A stretch of DNA of 64,000 nt, from contig JANWYV010000054.1 of NCBI GenBank assembly GCA_025055075.1, positions 1 to 64,000 of the forward strand, read 5' to 3'. This DNA is from Blastocatellia bacterium. GTDB lineage: Bacteria > Acidobacteriota > Blastocatellia > HR10. The translations under genes and the position numbers were made by a program. The notes under the pieces are model-generated. The model made no database searches and was not told the DNA's origin. It saw nothing but the letters and a program-made list of their open reading frames with translations. Positions within the stretch are counted from its first letter, which is position 1, and every line of letters begins with the position of its first letter. Below are positions 42,930 through 51,013 of the stretch, piece by piece.

Positions 42930-44588
42930 ATGGTCATCCTCGAACTGTTCCTGCTGCTTGCTGTAGGGGTGAACGGAGAGGATGGTTCGGTGGCTCAAGC
43001 CGCCAATGCCCTCCGCATCTACGTGAACGAGCAACCGGCCGGGCACGAGACGTTCTCTGTCACGAAGACCGAGACGCACATCACGTGGACGGGTCGCGCT
43101 TCGCTCGAGCTCCGTTCGTTCTCGATCGCCATCGGCTCTTTCACGCTCGTCACTGATGCTCAATATCGTCCTCGTGAAGCCCACGTGAGGGCGACCATCG
43201 GCCCTTCGGAACAGGAAGTGCGCACGACGTTCGCCGACGGCAAGGCGCGGAGCGAGATCACCGTGGGGGGGATGAGGACGACAAAAGAAGACAGCGTCTC
43301 GCCGGATGCGCTCGTCGTGCTCTCGAACGTTCCCTTCTTCATCTACGAAGTCTTGGCACAGCGCGTGGACCTCTCTCGAACGGAGCCTCAGAATTTTCGC
43401 GCTTACGTCCTTCCCCAAATTGAGCTGCCGCTCACGGTGCGCGTCAAAGGGCGCGAACGTGTCCCGTTCGCCAACCGAGCGGAAGATCTGATCCATCTGG
43501 AACTCGCGCTCACCCAGCCGACGGGCCAGATGGTCTCGATGGAGATGTGGGTAGACGATGCGCGCCGCTTGATCAAGCTCATCCTTCCCGGCTTACTTTT
43601 CATCGAGGCCTACCGCGAGGGATATGAGAAAGCGATCGCGAGCATCGCGCCGAAGGATTACGAGGCCCTGGAGGTGACCTTCCCCTCCGAGGCGATCATG
43701 CTGGCTGGGACGCTTACGCTTCCGAAACAGCGCTCTCACCCATTACCGGCTCTTGTCCTGATTGCTGGCTCTGGTCCCCACGAACGCGACGAGAATGTCG
43801 CGGGCGTGAAGGTCTTCGAACAAATCGCCGATCATTTGACGAGACACGGATTCGCCGTCCTGCGGTACGACAAGCGTGGAGTGGGGAAGTCCCAGGGAGA
43901 TTATCCTACGGCGACAACCTACGATTTCGCCGATGACGCGCACGCCGCTGTGCGATTCCTCCGCACGCGACCGGAGATCGCGCCGGATCGGATCGCTCTT
44001 ATTGGCCACAGCGAAGGCGCCATCGTCGCCTTGCTCGTGGCTGCCCGAGACCCAAAACTCGCGGCCATCGTCCTCATGGCTGGTCCCGCCACAAGCGGGG
44101 AAGAGGTCATTCTGGAACAGCAAGCTTATTTACTCCGGAACCTTCCGGAGAAGGATCGGCAGGAGCGCATCGCCTGGCAGAGGAAGATCCTCGAAGCGGT
44201 TAAGACCGATCGGGGATGGGAAGAGATCGAACGCGCTCTTCCTCCCGAAGCGCGCGCGCAATTGGCGGCAGCACGTTCGCCGTGGTTTCGAGAATTCGTG
44301 CGGCTTCGACCGCTCGCCCTTCTGGAGCACCTCGCGTGTCCGATCCTCATTCTCCAAGGAGGGAAGGATACACAAGTCTTCCCTCACCATGCCGAGGCCT
44401 TCTCCCGTGCTCTTCAGGCGATTGGTAGAGTCCCCTACGAGGTGAAGGTCTTCCCCACGCTCAATCACCTCTTTCACAAGGCCGAAACCGGAGACATCTC
44501 AGAGTACGGGAAGCTCACCAAGCAGCTCGATGCCGAATTCCTCACTGTCCTCACCGAATGGTTGCGAGAACGCCTGAAGGGGAGATAA
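42930..44588 (+). CDS. Alpha/beta-hydrolase with N-terminal accessory domain
   Basis: A 552-residue protein. A hydrophobic start (ILELFLLLAVGV) is probably a signal peptide. Residues about 30-245 form a beta-rich accessory domain. The hydrolase has the oxyanion GSGPHERDENVAG, nucleophile Ser in GHSEGA, the acid in QGGKDTQ and the His in TLNHLF. This is the organisation of periplasmic esterases/peptidases of the S9-like hydrolase group. ATG 42930 has a very close purine-rich site (AAAGGGAG), so the start is not certain. It lies 28 bases after ttuA but need not share its function. Confidence 0.82.
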   Translation: MVILELFLLLAVGVNGEDGSVAQAANALRIYVNEQPAGHETFSVTKTETHITWTGRASLELRSFSIAIGSFTLVTDAQYRPREAHVRATIGPSEQEVRTTFADGKARSEITVGGMRTTKEDSVSPDALVVLSNVPFFIYEVLAQRVDLSRTEPQNFRAYVLPQIELPLTVRVKGRERVPFANRAEDLIHLELALTQPTGQMVSMEMWVDDARRLIKLILPGLLFIEAYREGYEKAIASIAPKDYEALEVTFPSEAIMLAGTLTLPKQRSHPLPALVLIAGSGPHERDENVAGVKVFEQIADHLTRHGFAVLRYDKRGVGKSQGDYPTATTYDFADDAHAAVRFLRTRPEIAPDRIALIGHSEGAIVALLVAARDPKLAAIVLMAGPATSGEEVILEQQAYLLRNLPEKDRQERIAWQRKILEAVKTDRGWEEIERALPPEARAQLAAARSPWFREFVRLRPLALLEHLACPILILQGGKDTQVFPHHAEAFSRALQAIGRVPYEVKVFPTLNHLFHKAETGDISEYGKLTKQLDAEFLTVLTEWLRERLKGR

Positions 44589-44590
44589 AT

Positions 44591-44626
44591 GAGCGAGGGC
44601 CGTGAGAAACCAACAAGGCCTCGCTC
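44591..44626. terminator. Stem-loop between the hydrolase and YceI genes
   Basis: GAGCGAGGGCC (44591-44601) pairs with GGCCTCGCTC (44617-44626), giving about 10 pairs with one bulged G and a 15-base loop. It sits in the 161-base gap between convergent genes and may end both transcripts; no strong T-run follows on either side. Confidence 0.45.
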
Positions 44627-44749
44627 GCCAATCTCCCAGCAGGACGTCAGCCCTCAATGTGGGACCTGATGATCGGCCGCGCCCTCCGTCCCAATGGACA
44701 CATTGGGTGCGAAAGGGAACGAGTCTCCATCGCTTGGGCCGCGCGAAGG

Positions 44750-45358
44750 TCAACGAGAGGCTGCAGGAGCAGCTCGCTTGATCGCTTGAACATTCAACTC
44801 GATCTTGACATCGTTCCCGACGACCAATCCCCCGCCTTCAAGCGCACGGCTCCAGGAGACGCCATAATCGAGCCGATTGATTGTGAGGCCAGCTTCGACC
44901 CCAAGCCGCGTGTTCCCCCGCGGATCCCTCACGACGCCGAGGATTCGGAAGGGGATCGCCACTTCCCGAGAGACGCCGCGCATCGTCAGCGTCCCGATGC
45001 AAACGTAGTCGTCCCCACGCTTCTCGATCCGCGTGCTCACGAAGGTGATCTCCGGGTATTTCGCCGCGTCGAAGAAATCGGGGCTCCGGAGATGGTTATC
45101 GCGATCGGCGTTTCCCGTATCAATGCTCGCCGTCTTGATCGTGACGCGCACCGAGGACTTCGTGATGTCCTTCTCATCGTAGACGATCGTCCCGGAGAAC
45201 TCGCGAAATCGTCCGCGCACGTTCGTCACCATCATGTGACGGACGGAGAATTCGATCGAACTGTGCACGGGATCAATGACGAACTCGTCCGCGCCCCAAG
45301 CGGGGACGAGCGCCCCCACCAAGATCGCGATGACCAACAAGACGCGAGAACCTCTCAT
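44750..45358 (-). CDS. Exported YceI-family lipid-binding protein
   Basis: A 202-residue protein. The signal peptide (VLLVIAILVGALVPAWG) is followed by FVIDPVHSSIEFSVRHMMV, RGRFREFSGTIV, NHLRSPDFFDAAKYPEITF and a closing KIELNVQA strand, all standard for the YceI lipocalin-like barrel that binds polyisoprenoids such as ubiquinone precursors in the periplasm. A CDGSH gene ends 12 bases upstream, so both may be one transcript. Confidence 0.92.
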   Translation of the reverse strand: MRGSRVLLVIAILVGALVPAWGADEFVIDPVHSSIEFSVRHMMVTNVRGRFREFSGTIVYDEKDITKSSVRVTIKTASIDTGNADRDNHLRSPDFFDAAKYPEITFVSTRIEKRGDDYVCIGTLTMRGVSREVAIPFRILGVVRDPRGNTRLGVEAGLTINRLDYGVSWSRALEGGGLVVGNDVKIELNVQAIKRAAPAASR

Positions 45359-45370
45359 GTTCCCCTCCTC

Positions 45371-45607
45371 TCACAAGGTCTTATGCGTCCCATCGCAATA
45401 GGGAGCATTTTTCGTGTGCTTGCATTGACACAAGGAGACCTTCCTCGATTCCGTGACCTCGAATCGAAGGGGGGTGAACTCCGTCCCTTTATGGGACCCA
45501 TCGCAAAACGGCTGATTTTGCGATCGTCCACACCGACACCAATAGTAGGTCCCTGGTTCCAGGATCAAAACCGCGGGCTTCTTGAACGCGATCATCGGTT
45601 CACTCAT
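45371..45607 (-). CDS. Double CDGSH iron-sulfur protein
   Basis: A 78-residue protein made of two CDGSH units: CRCGRSQNQPFCDGSHKG and, with a conserved change, CQCKHTKNAPYCDGTHKT. Each has the three Cys and one His that bind a 2Fe-2S cluster (mitoNEET-like). The start, ATG 45607, follows GGAGGT. Function is likely electron or cluster transfer. It is co-directional with the YceI gene; a promoter with direct repeats lies at 45806-45838. Confidence 0.93.
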   Translation of the reverse strand: MSEPMIAFKKPAVLILEPGTYYWCRCGRSQNQPFCDGSHKGTEFTPLRFEVTESRKVSLCQCKHTKNAPYCDGTHKTL

Positions 45608-45805
45608 ACAGTGACCTCCAGAGATGAAAGCTGTGGGGAGCTCCCAGGCGAAGATGCCCACGAGATCCCACGTTCACAAAATGCCGTTTCGAGCCGATGA
45701 ATAATGATGCGTGCCGTAACCAAATTTCCGTGCGCGTTCGATCCGTCGTTCGTGCGGAATCGGCTTTCACCCAACCTCACCCCGCTCGCCTGAACCCGAA
45801 TGAGG

Positions 45806-45838
45806 ATCACATGTATCACATGGCTCGGAGATTGTCAA
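45806..45838 (-). promoter_or_regulatory. Possible regulated promoter of the CDGSH gene with direct repeats
   Basis: Minus-strand TTGACA (45833-45838) with TACATG (45810-45815) 17 bases away. The plus-strand octamer ATCACATG occurs twice, at 45806-45813 and 45815-45822, 9 bases apart and over the -10 region, which suggests a repressor or activator site. Confidence 0.4.
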
Positions 45839-45912
45839 CCTCATCCACCTCCCGATCTCCTTCGACGTTGATCCGCGAAAGCAGGTGGGCGCTCTCTCGC
45901 ACGAAAATCTTC

Positions 45913-45942
45913 TTGACGAATGAGGCCAATTCCCATCATACT
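45913..45942 (+). promoter_or_regulatory. Possible promoter of the GAF-PAS sensor kinase
   Basis: TTGACG (45913-45918), 18-base spacer, CATACT (45937-45942); the start codon at 46046 is about 100 bases downstream. Confidence 0.4.
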
Positions 45943-46045
45943 ACGCTCGCGATGTGGCGAAATGCGGGAATGCGGATCGGATGGCCCTTTCATGCGGATG
46001 GAGCTTCGCGTGGGATTTCTCTTCGAGTGGTAGCGAGGAGGGGAT

Positions 46046-48448
46046 ATGACGAGCTCATTGGCACACGGCGATCGGCTCATGCACCTGGCGACGCACGAAC
46101 GGATCCTCCAACGGATGACCGAGGTCCTGGAATGCACCCGGCAGCTCGCGATCCTGAACGTCGCCGCCGCAGCCACCTCCGACATTTGTGATCTCGACGC
46201 TCTGCTCCAGAACGCGCTCGAGCGTCTTCTCGAACTCCTCTCGTTCGAGGCGGGAGCGATCTATCTGCGGGAGAGCGCGCCCTCGCGCGATGCGGATCGC
46301 GCGGAGTCCTCCCGAGCTCTTCGCCTTCGGCTTTCACGGGGTATCCCTCCGAGCTTCGCCGAGCTGCTGGAGCGCGCTTCCGTTGGTGAGGGACCCATCG
46401 CCGATGTCGCCGCTGCAGGAGAGCCCCTTTTTCTCGAAGTCTCAACCGTGGAACCGCTGCCCTATCGGCACCTGATCCGACGCGCAGGTTTTCATATCTT
46501 CGCGCTCATCCCCCTCCGCGCTGGGGATGAGACGATCGGGGTTCTCTTGCTCGCGAGTCGAACCTCTTCAATGCCTGGTGTTGGCGAGAGAGCGCTCTCC
46601 TCGACAGATGCCCTCGCGAGCGGTATTCGCGCGAACATCCTCCGTGATCTCCCAGCGGAGTATCGCTCGGCATTCTCCCTGGCGCTCGGAAATCTTTTGG
46701 GGACGGCGATCGAGAACGCGCGCCGATACCGGGAGATGGTGAAGCACGTTCAGCGAGAGCGCCATCGGGTTGAGTTATGGCAGCGCGTCGGTCGCCTTGC
46801 GACGACGCTCCTAGCTCGTTCTTTGCAGAGAATCCCGCGCGAGGGAGGAATGATCGCGCCGGTGAGCGAAGACGAACTGCTGGCAGAAGCTTGTCGCCTG
46901 ATTCAAGAGGCGTTCGGCTTGCCGAATGTCTCGATCTTCAAGCTTGACGAGTCGGCCGAAGAGATCGTCCTCGTGGCGACGCAGAGCCGATATGCCCGAC
47001 CCGCCCCCTTGGGCTATCGGCAGAGTATCTATGTGGGCACGCTCGGCTGGGTCGCGCGGCATGGGGAAGCCCTTTTGGCGAACGATGTTTCCATCGAGCC
47101 CCGCTTCGTCCGTTACCACGCGGAGACGCGGGCGGAATTTGATCTCCCGATCAAAGTCCATGGTCGTCTGATTGGGATCGTGAGCATCGAGAGCGATCGC
47201 CCCCATGCGTTCACCGAAGACGATGTGATCGCCCTTCGGTGGATCACCGACCACCTCTCCTGGCACGTGGAGAACACGAGATTCGCGGAGATGCTCCGGC
47301 GACAGCTCGAACACGCGACCGAATCGGAGCGTCTGCATCGAATGGTGATCGAAGCCCTTGGCGATGGGATCGCGATCATCCAGGACCGACGCATTCGATA
47401 TGCGAATCGTCGCTGGACGGAACTCGTGGGACTTCCGGCTGGAGAATCGTCTGTCCTCTCAGACTTTCTGGCTCTCGTTCGGGAAGAGGATCGCGATCGC
47501 TTGCGTGCGCTCCTGGACACGGAGTCACGATTGGAGATGGCTTCTCCAATTGAGCTTCGATTCACACGAAAGGATGGCGGCGAAATCGCCCTTCAGGTCC
47601 AGAGCGTACCGGTCGAATATGAGGGGAAGCCCGCCGTAGGTGTGATCCTGAGCGAGAGAGGACGCGAACGATCGTCCCTCGAACGGCGTCTTCAAGCTGA
47701 GAAGCTCGCGGCCCTCGAACAGCTCGTCTCGGGCATCGCCCACGAGCTGAACAATCCGCTCACTAGTGTGCTCGGATATGCGGAGCTGCTGCTCGCCCAC
47801 GAGCCTTTGAGCGAGAGCGCGCGACACGACCTACAGACGATCATCGAGCAAGCACAGCGTGCGAAGAAAGTCATCCAAAACTTGCTCGCTTTCGCTCGTT
47901 TCTATCGCCCGGAGAAAATCACCATAGATGTCAACGACGTTCTTCGCGCAGCGCTCGACGCCTATCGCGCGCGCACGCCATCGAGCCCACTTCGCGTGAT
48001 CTTGAATCTTGCGCCGGATCTGCCTCGCATCTGGGCGGACCGCAACCTCCTCGAACAGGTTTTCTTCAACATCATCCTCAACGCCGAACATGCCGTTCAG
48101 CAAGCGCGCGGGCACGGGACGCTCCTGGTCGAGACGCGGATGAAGCGATCGGGTGGTGAAGGTTCCCCTCACGAAGTGCTCGAAATTCGCTTCACTGATG
48201 ACGGCCCCGGCATCCCGGCTTCTCATCTTTCCCGCATCTTCGACCCGTTCTTCACGACGAAACCTCCGGGCGTAGGGACCGGTCTGGGACTCTCCATCTG
48301 CCATGGGATCATCAAGGAGCATGGAGGCGAGATCTATGCCCTCAGCGAAGAAGGTCATGGGGCCACGTTCGTCATCGAACTCCCTGTCTCCCCTGCCGGA
48401 AGAGCGAGAGAGTCAATCCCCACGAATCACTCTCCTCACCTTCGTTGA
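46046..48448 (+). CDS. Soluble GAF-GAF-PAS sensor histidine kinase
   Basis: An 800-residue kinase without membrane helices. Two GAF domains (about 36-230 and 275-415), a PAS domain (about 430-545, ALGDGIAIIQDRRIRYANRR), then HisKA with His566 in SGIAHELNNPLTSVLGY, and a HATPase with N box NIILNAEHAVQQ and G boxes DDGPGIP and GTGLGLSICHG. All catalytic parts are intact. No response regulator is adjacent; the PocR-REC protein encoded convergently next door (49618-50943) is a possible partner. ATG 46046 follows GAGGAGGGG. Ligands of the GAF domains cannot be inferred. Confidence 0.92.
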   Translation: MTSSLAHGDRLMHLATHERILQRMTEVLECTRQLAILNVAAAATSDICDLDALLQNALERLLELLSFEAGAIYLRESAPSRDADRAESSRALRLRLSRGIPPSFAELLERASVGEGPIADVAAAGEPLFLEVSTVEPLPYRHLIRRAGFHIFALIPLRAGDETIGVLLLASRTSSMPGVGERALSSTDALASGIRANILRDLPAEYRSAFSLALGNLLGTAIENARRYREMVKHVQRERHRVELWQRVGRLATTLLARSLQRIPREGGMIAPVSEDELLAEACRLIQEAFGLPNVSIFKLDESAEEIVLVATQSRYARPAPLGYRQSIYVGTLGWVARHGEALLANDVSIEPRFVRYHAETRAEFDLPIKVHGRLIGIVSIESDRPHAFTEDDVIALRWITDHLSWHVENTRFAEMLRRQLEHATESERLHRMVIEALGDGIAIIQDRRIRYANRRWTELVGLPAGESSVLSDFLALVREEDRDRLRALLDTESRLEMASPIELRFTRKDGGEIALQVQSVPVEYEGKPAVGVILSERGRERSSLERRLQAEKLAALEQLVSGIAHELNNPLTSVLGYAELLLAHEPLSESARHDLQTIIEQAQRAKKVIQNLLAFARFYRPEKITIDVNDVLRAALDAYRARTPSSPLRVILNLAPDLPRIWADRNLLEQVFFNIILNAEHAVQQARGHGTLLVETRMKRSGGEGSPHEVLEIRFTDDGPGIPASHLSRIFDPFFTTKPPGVGTGLGLSICHGIIKEHGGEIYALSEEGHGATFVIELPVSPAGRARESIPTNHSPHLR

Positions 48449-48466
48449 ATGGGGCAAGCGATTTCA

Positions 48467-49600
48467 CTAAGGCAGATTGAGGGGGAGCGAGGGAGCGCGT
48501 AAAAACGTCGTTCCCAAGGCGCGATACCGTCGGATGAGGGGATCGAAGGAAACCCGTTGTCCGTTCTCCCGTCGGAGCAATCGAAGGAGGAGATGCGCGT
48601 GAAGCTCTTCCAAGCGGAATCCGAATTGGCGCGCCGTCTTCAGCGCCATTCGAAAATAGCGCTCTGCCCGCCCCGGCGCGCCATGAAGCAGATGAAGCTC
48701 GCCCTCTCCGAGCCATACGTAAATTCTTCCACGCATATCGCGCGTCTTTCGGAAGAGCCGATCCGCTTCGCGGAAATCCACGCGCGCGCGCTCATAATGG
48801 CCGAGCATCTTGTAGGCCGTCGCTTCGCCCCAGAGCGTGTAGGCGTAGCTCACCTCATCGCCGATCGTGCGATAAAGCGCCGTAGCGCGCTCGAAGAACT
48901 CCAAAGCGCGTTCGTATTCGCCTCGCATCCGATGCGCGTTGGCGATGCCGCAGAAGGAATACGCGCGACCGAACGTGTCGCGCAGACGGCGGAACCGATC
49001 GTTCGCCTCCGTATAGAATTCGAACGAAGCGGCGTACCGCCCCATCACGCGCGAGACGCCACCGAGGCCGCAGAGAGCGTAAGCAGCCCCCACCCGATCA
49101 CCGGCGCGCTCATACCATCGCCAGGCGTCGCGGAAGCTCTGATAGGCGGCGCGCAGGTCACCGCTCAGGCGAAACGTCCCACCTCGCGCCCAGAGCAAAT
49201 AGGCGCGCCCGAAATCATCCCCTATCATCCGATACACGCGTTCGGCCTCGCGGAAGAGACGCAAGGCTTCGGTCAACTCTCCCACCGCTCGCACGGCCAT
49301 CCCCTCTCCCATAAGGGCATCGGCCGCGCTCACGTCTTCGCCCAATGCCTGCGCCAGGCGCGCCGCGCGTTGATAAGCGCGTCGCGCTTGTCGAAACCTC
49401 CCAAGCAGCCGCAGACAATGGCCCTGGGCCAACGCGCACTCCATAAGCCCTCGCTCATCTCGCTCGCGCGCGAAAACTCGCTGCGCTTCGCGATAGTGCT
49501 CGAGCGCTTCGGCGAACGCCCCCCGCTGCCGTTGCCGTTCCGCCAGGGCGAATAGCTGACGTCCTCGCCGCATTCCTTCCCCCCACGACGTCCTCAGCAC
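48467..49600 (-). CDS. Tetratricopeptide-repeat protein
   Basis: A 377-residue protein made almost entirely of TPR units of about 40 residues from residue 12 to 345: for example GAFAEALEHYREAQRVFARE, GRFRQARRAYQRAARLAQAL, GEYERALEFFERATALYRTI, GHYERARVDFREADRLFRKT. The 40-residue spacing resembles the TPR_12 / Rapsyn-LGN type. GTG 49600 is chosen because AAGGAGG stands 5 bases before it; ATG 49573 is an alternative. It begins 17 bases after the PocR-REC gene, so it is co-expressed and may be its interaction partner. Confidence 0.85.
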   Translation of the reverse strand: MLRTSWGEGMRRGRQLFALAERQRQRGAFAEALEHYREAQRVFARERDERGLMECALAQGHCLRLLGRFRQARRAYQRAARLAQALGEDVSAADALMGEGMAVRAVGELTEALRLFREAERVYRMIGDDFGRAYLLWARGGTFRLSGDLRAAYQSFRDAWRWYERAGDRVGAAYALCGLGGVSRVMGRYAASFEFYTEANDRFRRLRDTFGRAYSFCGIANAHRMRGEYERALEFFERATALYRTIGDEVSYAYTLWGEATAYKMLGHYERARVDFREADRLFRKTRDMRGRIYVWLGEGELHLLHGAPGRAERYFRMALKTARQFGFRLEELHAHLLLRLLRRENGQRVSFDPLIRRYRALGTTFLRAPSLPLNLP

Positions 49601-49617
49601 GGGCGCCTCCTTCTCGC

Positions 49618-50943
49618 CTAGGAGGCTGGCGACTCACTTCGCTCCAACCCGGCTTTCACCAACGCCAACAGTTCCTCCAACGAACAAGGTTTTGACAAGC
49701 GCAAGCTCCCCGTCTCACGGAGGAAGACAAGCGCTTCTTCGCTTAAGATGTCCCCCGTCAGGAAGACCATGCGACGCACCAGGGAAGGAGCCACTTGTCG
49801 GACACGCTCGTACAGTTCCCTCCCTCCTATCCCCGGCATACGCAGATCGGCGATGATCAGATCGTACTGTTTCCGCTCGATCATGGAAAGCGCTGTCTCT
49901 CCGTCGAGCGAGATGTCGACATCGTAATGAGCCGCTCGCAACGCGCGCGCGATCAATTCAGCGATCGGCCTCTCGTCTTCCACGACGAGGATGCTTCTCG
50001 ATCCGATAGGTGATTCGGCGGCCTTCTCGACAGAGGGATCGCGACTTCCCATGGTCATCTTCGCAGAAGAGAATCCCTGACGAACGTACTGCGTCAGTGA
50101 TCGTACGGCTTCAATGGCCGAGCGCGCCTCTCGTTTGACAAATTCGAGAGACTCCTGGACATCGGGCGCTTCGACCACTTGGCGCGCCAGATGGGCATGA
50201 AGATGAATGCTCGTCAGCCGATTGTTAACCTCGTGCGCCATCTGCGAGAGCCTCTCCACCAAAGCCGAGAGAGGTTCTGCCGAAGAAGGCGAGACTATCG
50301 AGCAATAATGCGCCCACTCATATCGCGCTGAGATCTCCGCTGAGAAGGCTTCGGCCATCAAGCGAACCAACTCGCGCACGTGGCTTAACTGTTCATCCGA
50401 AATGGCCCATCGTCGCGCTTGTTCACGGCTTGCTCCGAGAGCGGGATTCCCCGTCGGAAAGAGCGCCTCCAGGACTTCGTTCGTGAAGAAATGCTCGAGG
50501 GGAAAAGCCGCCACGGTGATGGCCGCTTTCGGATACGTCTGCTCATGGTACGTCAAGAGGATGGGGCAGCTCCACAAGGTGGAGCGTCCGCCGACGCAAT
50601 CAGCGATGACGGGCTCCCGTCGCTGCATCGCCAGAAGCGATGCTCGCCACGTGTCGTGCACGCATCGGGAGGAACCCGCCATCTCCAGCCTATTCAGCTC
50701 ATGACAAAGTGGCGACCTCACTCGCATCGGCGCGACATCGGGATGAATCGGCCGCGGGGACGCTTCATCGTATAGATAGATGGACGCCTCCATCCGCGTG
50801 ATCTCGCTCAAGTGCACTTGCGCTTGAAGGAGTTTCTGCGGATCGAGCAATGCCTCCAAGGGGACGCGCTCTGGAGGCAAGAGATTCCCCTCGGCGTCCA
50901 TGCACCGCCGCACGTCGAAGATCCATCCGCTCTGGAGCTTCAT
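49618..50943 (-). CDS. PocR sensory domain + HisKA-like segment + receiver domain, no kinase ATPase
   Basis: A 441-residue hybrid. Residues 5-160 match a PocR ligand-binding domain with conserved Cys (SPLCHELNR, SSRCVHDTW, IADCVGG). Residues about 228-285 form a dimerisation helix pair with a phospho-acceptor-like His237 in SQMAHEVNNRLTS, as in HisKA. Instead of the ATPase domain, a receiver domain follows directly (317-435): VVEDERP, phospho-Asp366 in IIADLRMPG, and Lys in LSKPCS. It cannot phosphorylate itself by known means, so it probably relays phosphate from another kinase or works as a ligand-gated scaffold. ATG 50943 follows AAGGAGGG. Confidence 0.85.
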   Translation of the reverse strand: MKLQSGWIFDVRRCMDAEGNLLPPERVPLEALLDPQKLLQAQVHLSEITRMEASIYLYDEASPRPIHPDVAPMRVRSPLCHELNRLEMAGSSRCVHDTWRASLLAMQRREPVIADCVGGRSTLWSCPILLTYHEQTYPKAAITVAAFPLEHFFTNEVLEALFPTGNPALGASREQARRWAISDEQLSHVRELVRLMAEAFSAEISARYEWAHYCSIVSPSSAEPLSALVERLSQMAHEVNNRLTSIHLHAHLARQVVEAPDVQESLEFVKREARSAIEAVRSLTQYVRQGFSSAKMTMGSRDPSVEKAAESPIGSRSILVVEDERPIAELIARALRAAHYDVDISLDGETALSMIERKQYDLIIADLRMPGIGGRELYERVRQVAPSLVRRMVFLTGDILSEEALVFLRETGSLRLSKPCSLEELLALVKAGLERSESPAS

Positions 50944-51013
50944 CGCCCCCTCCTTCTCAGACAGCGACCCCATCCATCGGATAGCCTCCAGGTCCGCGCG
51001 CGCTCACGGCGCA

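Larger units (their letters stand above)
45608..46045. other. Divergent control region between CDGSH and sensor kinase genes
   Basis: 438 bases with no gene recognised. It contains two promoter-like sites: one leftwards at 45806-45838 for the CDGSH gene (long leader of about 190 bases) and one rightwards at 45913-45942 for the sensor kinase. Confidence 0.5.
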
